NCBI GenBank assembly: GCA_017403955.1
Contig: JAFRDH010000025.1
Span: 135,294 to 170,513 of the forward strand
Direction: 5' to 3'
Length of the DNA stretch: 35,220 nucleotides
Origin: Mogibacterium sp.
GTDB lineage: Bacteria > Bacillota > Clostridia > Peptostreptococcales > Anaerovoracaceae
Shown here: positions 33,035-35,220 of the stretch, one piece after another
Layout of the letters: every line of letters starts with the position of its first letter
Position numbering within the stretch: the stretch's first letter is position 1
The notes under the pieces: model-generated
Databases searched by the model: none
What the model was told of the DNA's origin: nothing
The model's input: only the letters and a program-made list of their open reading frames with translations
Made by a program: the position numbers and the translations under genes

Positions 33035-34858
33035 ATGAAATACTTTGTAAAAGATAATTCCGGCAACCACCCTTCCGAGACGGTTTCAGACGGCAGGGGC
33101 AGTGACCGGATAAGAACCGGAGATCTTGTTGAGCAGGCTGCAGGCCGTGGGGCGAATGCAGTCTGCATTTTAGAGTACAATAGTGTGACCGGCTTTCCCG
33201 GGGCATTTGATACATGCAGGAAACTCGGCCGTGCCGGTAAACCGGTAACTCTTGTCTACGGAGCTGTTTTCGATACGACAGATCCTGAAGCCGGTTTGGC
33301 CGGACTGATACCGATCACCCAGAACGGCGTGACAGCTCTTTACAGGTTTATCACGAAAGCCTATTCCGGGTACGCATCCGGCAGTAATGCGGAACCAAAG
33401 GTTCCGGTCTGTGAGATAGAGCAGACGGTCAAAGAGTCAGACGGAGATCTTGTCAGCATCCGGATGGCTGACATAGACGAACTTCTGACAGATCATAATC
33501 TTAACGTTATCGCTGATCTTGCCAAAGGTATCCGCCCTTGGCCAGCAGGACAATTCCGCCCGCACCTGGAGAGCGAATTCTGCAGTCTGGTGGAAAAAGT
33601 GTATAAGAACGCTCGCGATTTATATGGGGACCCACTTCCTGAAGCAGTCCGTAAAAGACTGAAAACAGAGATTGAAAAGATATATTCTAATGGCTATGCG
33701 CCATTTTTTGTAGTTGCCGAGAAGTTCGCTGAAGGTTTTATGCAGGAATCGATCCCGCACGGATTCAGAGGCCTCATCGGTTCTTCTCTGGTGGCGTTCC
33801 TGCTTGAAATAACAGATATCGATCCGCTCCCACCTCATTATTTCTGTCCGCTGTGCGGCCGCTTTCACATGCCTTCATCGGGATCTGAGTACAAAACGGG
33901 ATTGGATCTTCCTGACAGGAAGTGTCCTTCCTGCGGAGAAGTAATGGAGAAAGACGGTTTCGGTATACCAACTGAGACCTTGTATGGTTACTATTGGGAC
34001 AGGGAGCCTGCAATTTTTTTCAATATCCCACCGGCCGCCCGATGGGCAGTACTGAACACGCTCGCAGAAATGTTCGGTGAAGAAAATGTTTTGCTCGGCG
34101 GCAGCGGAACCCCGGGAGGGATCCATCCCGGTGCTGTTCTGATAGTGCCTCCGGGGGTAGATGTCAACCGGTTCACGCCTCTGATGCCTACCGGAGACAA
34201 GAATCTCAGGAATTTCAAGGTCACGCAACTTAGCTGCCTCGGCCTCGATATACCATTTCTCCGTATAGACTTCCTCGGATATGAGCAGATGCAAACCTTG
34301 TCTGATCTGCAGGATGGCAGTCTGAAACTGTATACAGATCTTCCGGAAAATGCTGCAGAAGTACTCAAACTGTTCGAGCCGGGTGCAGACCGCGCCGGTA
34401 TCCCTGACTTCGGAACCGAATTTGCCGAAGAACTTATCAGGCTCACCAGGCCCAAGACCGTCGACGACCTTATCAGGCTAAGCGGACTCATGCACGGCAC
34501 CGGAGCATGGCTTGGCAACGGAGAGAATCTGATCAAATCAGGTAAAGCGGGTTTCCGCGACCTCATAACCTGCCGCGATGATATCCTTGAATATCTCACC
34601 GAAAAGGGTATGGACAGAAAAGACGCATATGACATCATGACTTTAGTGCGTAAAGGCCGTCCGCTCAAACCCGAAATGATATCTCTCATGAAAAGAAACG
34701 ATGTTCCTGACTGGTACATCGAATCCATGTCAAAGATCAGGTATCTCTTCCCAAGAGGCCACGCAGCCGAATATGTAATGACAGCACTGAGACTCGCATG
34801 GTTCAAAATCCACCGCCCTGAACTCTTCAGACAATTTGTCCTGAAACAAAAAGATTGA
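33035..34858 (+). CDS. Shortened PolC-like (C-family DNA polymerase) protein lacking catalytic aspartates
   Basis: The 607 residues align by eye with PolC from the PHP region to the end of the polymerase: 'GFPGAFDTCRK' (PHP), 'HGFRGLIGSSLVAFLLEITD', 'PLPPHYFCPLCGRF' with four zinc cysteines (271, 274, 297, 300), 'KDGFGIPTETLYGY', 'TPGGIHPGAVLIVPPGVDV', 'GIPDFGTEFAEELI', 'LSGLMHGTGAWLGN', 'CRDDILEYLTEKGMD' and 'FPRGHAAEYVMTALRLAWFK'. PolC is normally ~1400 residues. Missing are the exonuclease and a large part of the fingers between residues ~358 and 361. The catalytic PDIDLNF reads PAIFFNI (324-331), though the third aspartate survives (D412, LRIDFLG). The PHP histidine motif reads 'ILEYNSV'. 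It should be inactive as a polymerase, perhaps a regulator or decoy. GAAAGGGAAG precedes the ATG. Confidence 0.85.
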   Translation: MKYFVKDNSGNHPSETVSDGRGSDRIRTGDLVEQAAGRGANAVCILEYNSVTGFPGAFDTCRKLGRAGKPVTLVYGAVFDTTDPEAGLAGLIPITQNGVTALYRFITKAYSGYASGSNAEPKVPVCEIEQTVKESDGDLVSIRMADIDELLTDHNLNVIADLAKGIRPWPAGQFRPHLESEFCSLVEKVYKNARDLYGDPLPEAVRKRLKTEIEKIYSNGYAPFFVVAEKFAEGFMQESIPHGFRGLIGSSLVAFLLEITDIDPLPPHYFCPLCGRFHMPSSGSEYKTGLDLPDRKCPSCGEVMEKDGFGIPTETLYGYYWDREPAIFFNIPPAARWAVLNTLAEMFGEENVLLGGSGTPGGIHPGAVLIVPPGVDVNRFTPLMPTGDKNLRNFKVTQLSCLGLDIPFLRIDFLGYEQMQTLSDLQDGSLKLYTDLPENAAEVLKLFEPGADRAGIPDFGTEFAEELIRLTRPKTVDDLIRLSGLMHGTGAWLGNGENLIKSGKAGFRDLITCRDDILEYLTEKGMDRKDAYDIMTLVRKGRPLKPEMISLMKRNDVPDWYIESMSKIRYLFPRGHAAEYVMTALRLAWFKIHRPELFRQFVLKQKD

Positions 34859-34866
34859 CATAAGAA

Positions 34867-34952
34867 ACCGGACAAGACAACCTGCCCGGAAAAGAAGATT
34901 AATCGAAAAAGACACTTAACCGGAATAGACGATTGACCGGAAATCAGTAACA
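34867..34952 (+). repeat. Degenerate 17-bp tandem repeat, five units
   Basis: Units start at 34867 (18 bp), 34885, 34902, 34919 and 34936, around the consensus ACCGGAAAAGACGATTA. Four of five keep CCGGA and one has TCGAA. The array starts nine bases after the PolC-like stop. The period is too short and the copies too uneven for CRISPR. Confidence 0.7.
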
Positions 34953-35049
34953 ATAACCGCTGCAACAGTTGGAAATTCATGCTCTATAACTTTATTTGGG
35001 GCCAATCAAAAATGACGCTTTTGCAATAATTGGGGTAAGAGCGAACACG

Positions 35050-35082
35050 GGGCTGTCGCACAATAAAAGTGTGGCAGCTCCA
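35050..35082. terminator. Hairpin between the PolC-like gene and the partial minus-strand gene
   Basis: GGGGCTGTCGCAC pairs with GTGTGGCAGCTCC around AATAAAA, with two imperfect pairs (one is a wobble on either strand). It lies right after the stop of the minus-strand gene. There is no strong T-run on either side, so it is at best a weak terminator. Confidence 0.4.
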
Positions 35083-35083
35083 T

Positions 35084-35103
35084 TTATCCGGCGTTATCCG
35101 GCG
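35084..35103 (-). repeat. 10-bp tandem duplication across a stop codon
   Basis: TTATCCGGCG occurs twice head-to-tail (35084-35093, 35094-35103). On the minus strand the second copy read supplies the TAA stop of the partial gene. Because the unit is not a multiple of three, gain or loss of a copy would change the C-terminus. Confidence 0.75.
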
Positions 35104-35220
35104 CATTCCCGGTAGCCAGAGCGTTCTGTATTATCAGCTCCGCTGACCCTCTCTTGAGCTGGCATATCCTGTGCATATCCTGAACGTACTCTTCGCTCAT
35201 GCCGCACTGCAGCCAGTCGA
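35084..35220 (-). CDS. C-terminal end of an unknown protein, truncated by the window edge
   Basis: The minus-strand frame entering at 35220 is open for 44 codons and ends at TAA (35086-35084). The residues read 'DWLQCGMSEEYVQDMHRICQ' and then 'LKRGSAELIIQNALATGNAP', ending DNAG. The composition looks like a real protein: amphipathic helices with balanced charge. The family is not recognised, and no start or domain can be seen. It converges on the PolC-like gene. Confidence 0.5.
   Translation of the reverse strand, partial: DWLQCGMSEEYVQDMHRICQLKRGSAELIIQNALATGNAPDNAG

Noticed and set aside
34867-34952. CRISPR array
   Set aside because: The period is only 17 bp, with no unique spacers between identical repeats and no cas genes.
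33991-34980. 329-residue minus-strand ORF opposite the PolC-like gene
   Set aside because: The sense frame aligns with PolC throughout; the antisense frame is Ser/Arg-rich with no motifs.

Overview
The window looks like chromosomal DNA of a Gram-positive anaerobe of the Bacillota, probably class Clostridia. The signs are the rpsF-ssb-rpsR order, strong AGGAG-type ribosome binding sites, a TagO/WecA-plus-LytR-CpsA-Psr wall-polymer set, an extra sigma-70 factor and a PolC-related gene. I cannot name a genus. No rRNA, tRNA, CRISPR array or intact insertion sequence was seen.

Layout. (1) 1-1148: the 3' end of an FtsH-like protease gene with its terminator, then a calcineurin-type phosphoesterase. 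(2) 1260-5088: a compact plus-strand operon of a divergent protein kinase with zinc ribbon and FHA-like tail, a TerY-like vWA protein, a PP2C phosphatase and a transglutaminase-like protein. This is the 'TerY-P triad' known from comparative genomics, plus one partner. (3) 5100-18733: a surface-polysaccharide region with an ATP-grasp enzyme and a GT2 glycosyltransferase (minus strand), then a flippase, rmlA, an rmlB interrupted by an in-frame TAG, a YfhO-like membrane protein, a secreted protein with a Lys/Trp-rich tail, a WecA/TagO-type transferase, an LCP-family protein and an acyltransferase. (4) 18838-19920: rpsF-ssb-rpsR with its own promoter, leader hairpins and terminator. (5) 20175-31857: a run of mostly unfamiliar genes: a small membrane protein, a helical protein, a ClpP-like protease, another unknown, a VirD4/TraG-type ATPase without membrane segments, a protein with two C-terminal membrane helices, a 2H phosphoesterase, a 576-residue unknown, a second PP2C and a 1310-residue kinase-Rossmann-RyR fusion. 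(6) 31947-34858: a 55-residue hydrophobic ORF, a sigma-70 factor and a shortened PolC-like protein lacking the paired catalytic aspartates. (7) 34859-35220: a degenerate 17-bp tandem repeat, a hairpin and the 3' end of a minus-strand gene.

How the genes may work together. Region 2 has a kinase, a phosphatase and a vWA scaffold, so reversible phosphorylation is a reasonable reading. Region 5 repeats the kinase/PP2C pairing around a different cast: protease, coupling-type ATPase, membrane protein and RNA-type phosphodiesterase. That mix resembles multi-component conflict or stress systems and is the best candidate here for an undescribed system. It splits into two transcription blocks (20175-23485 and 23655-31857) separated by a terminator and an extended -10 promoter with a dyad. 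The unity of the two blocks, and any link to the sigma factor and PolC-like gene, are inference from adjacency.
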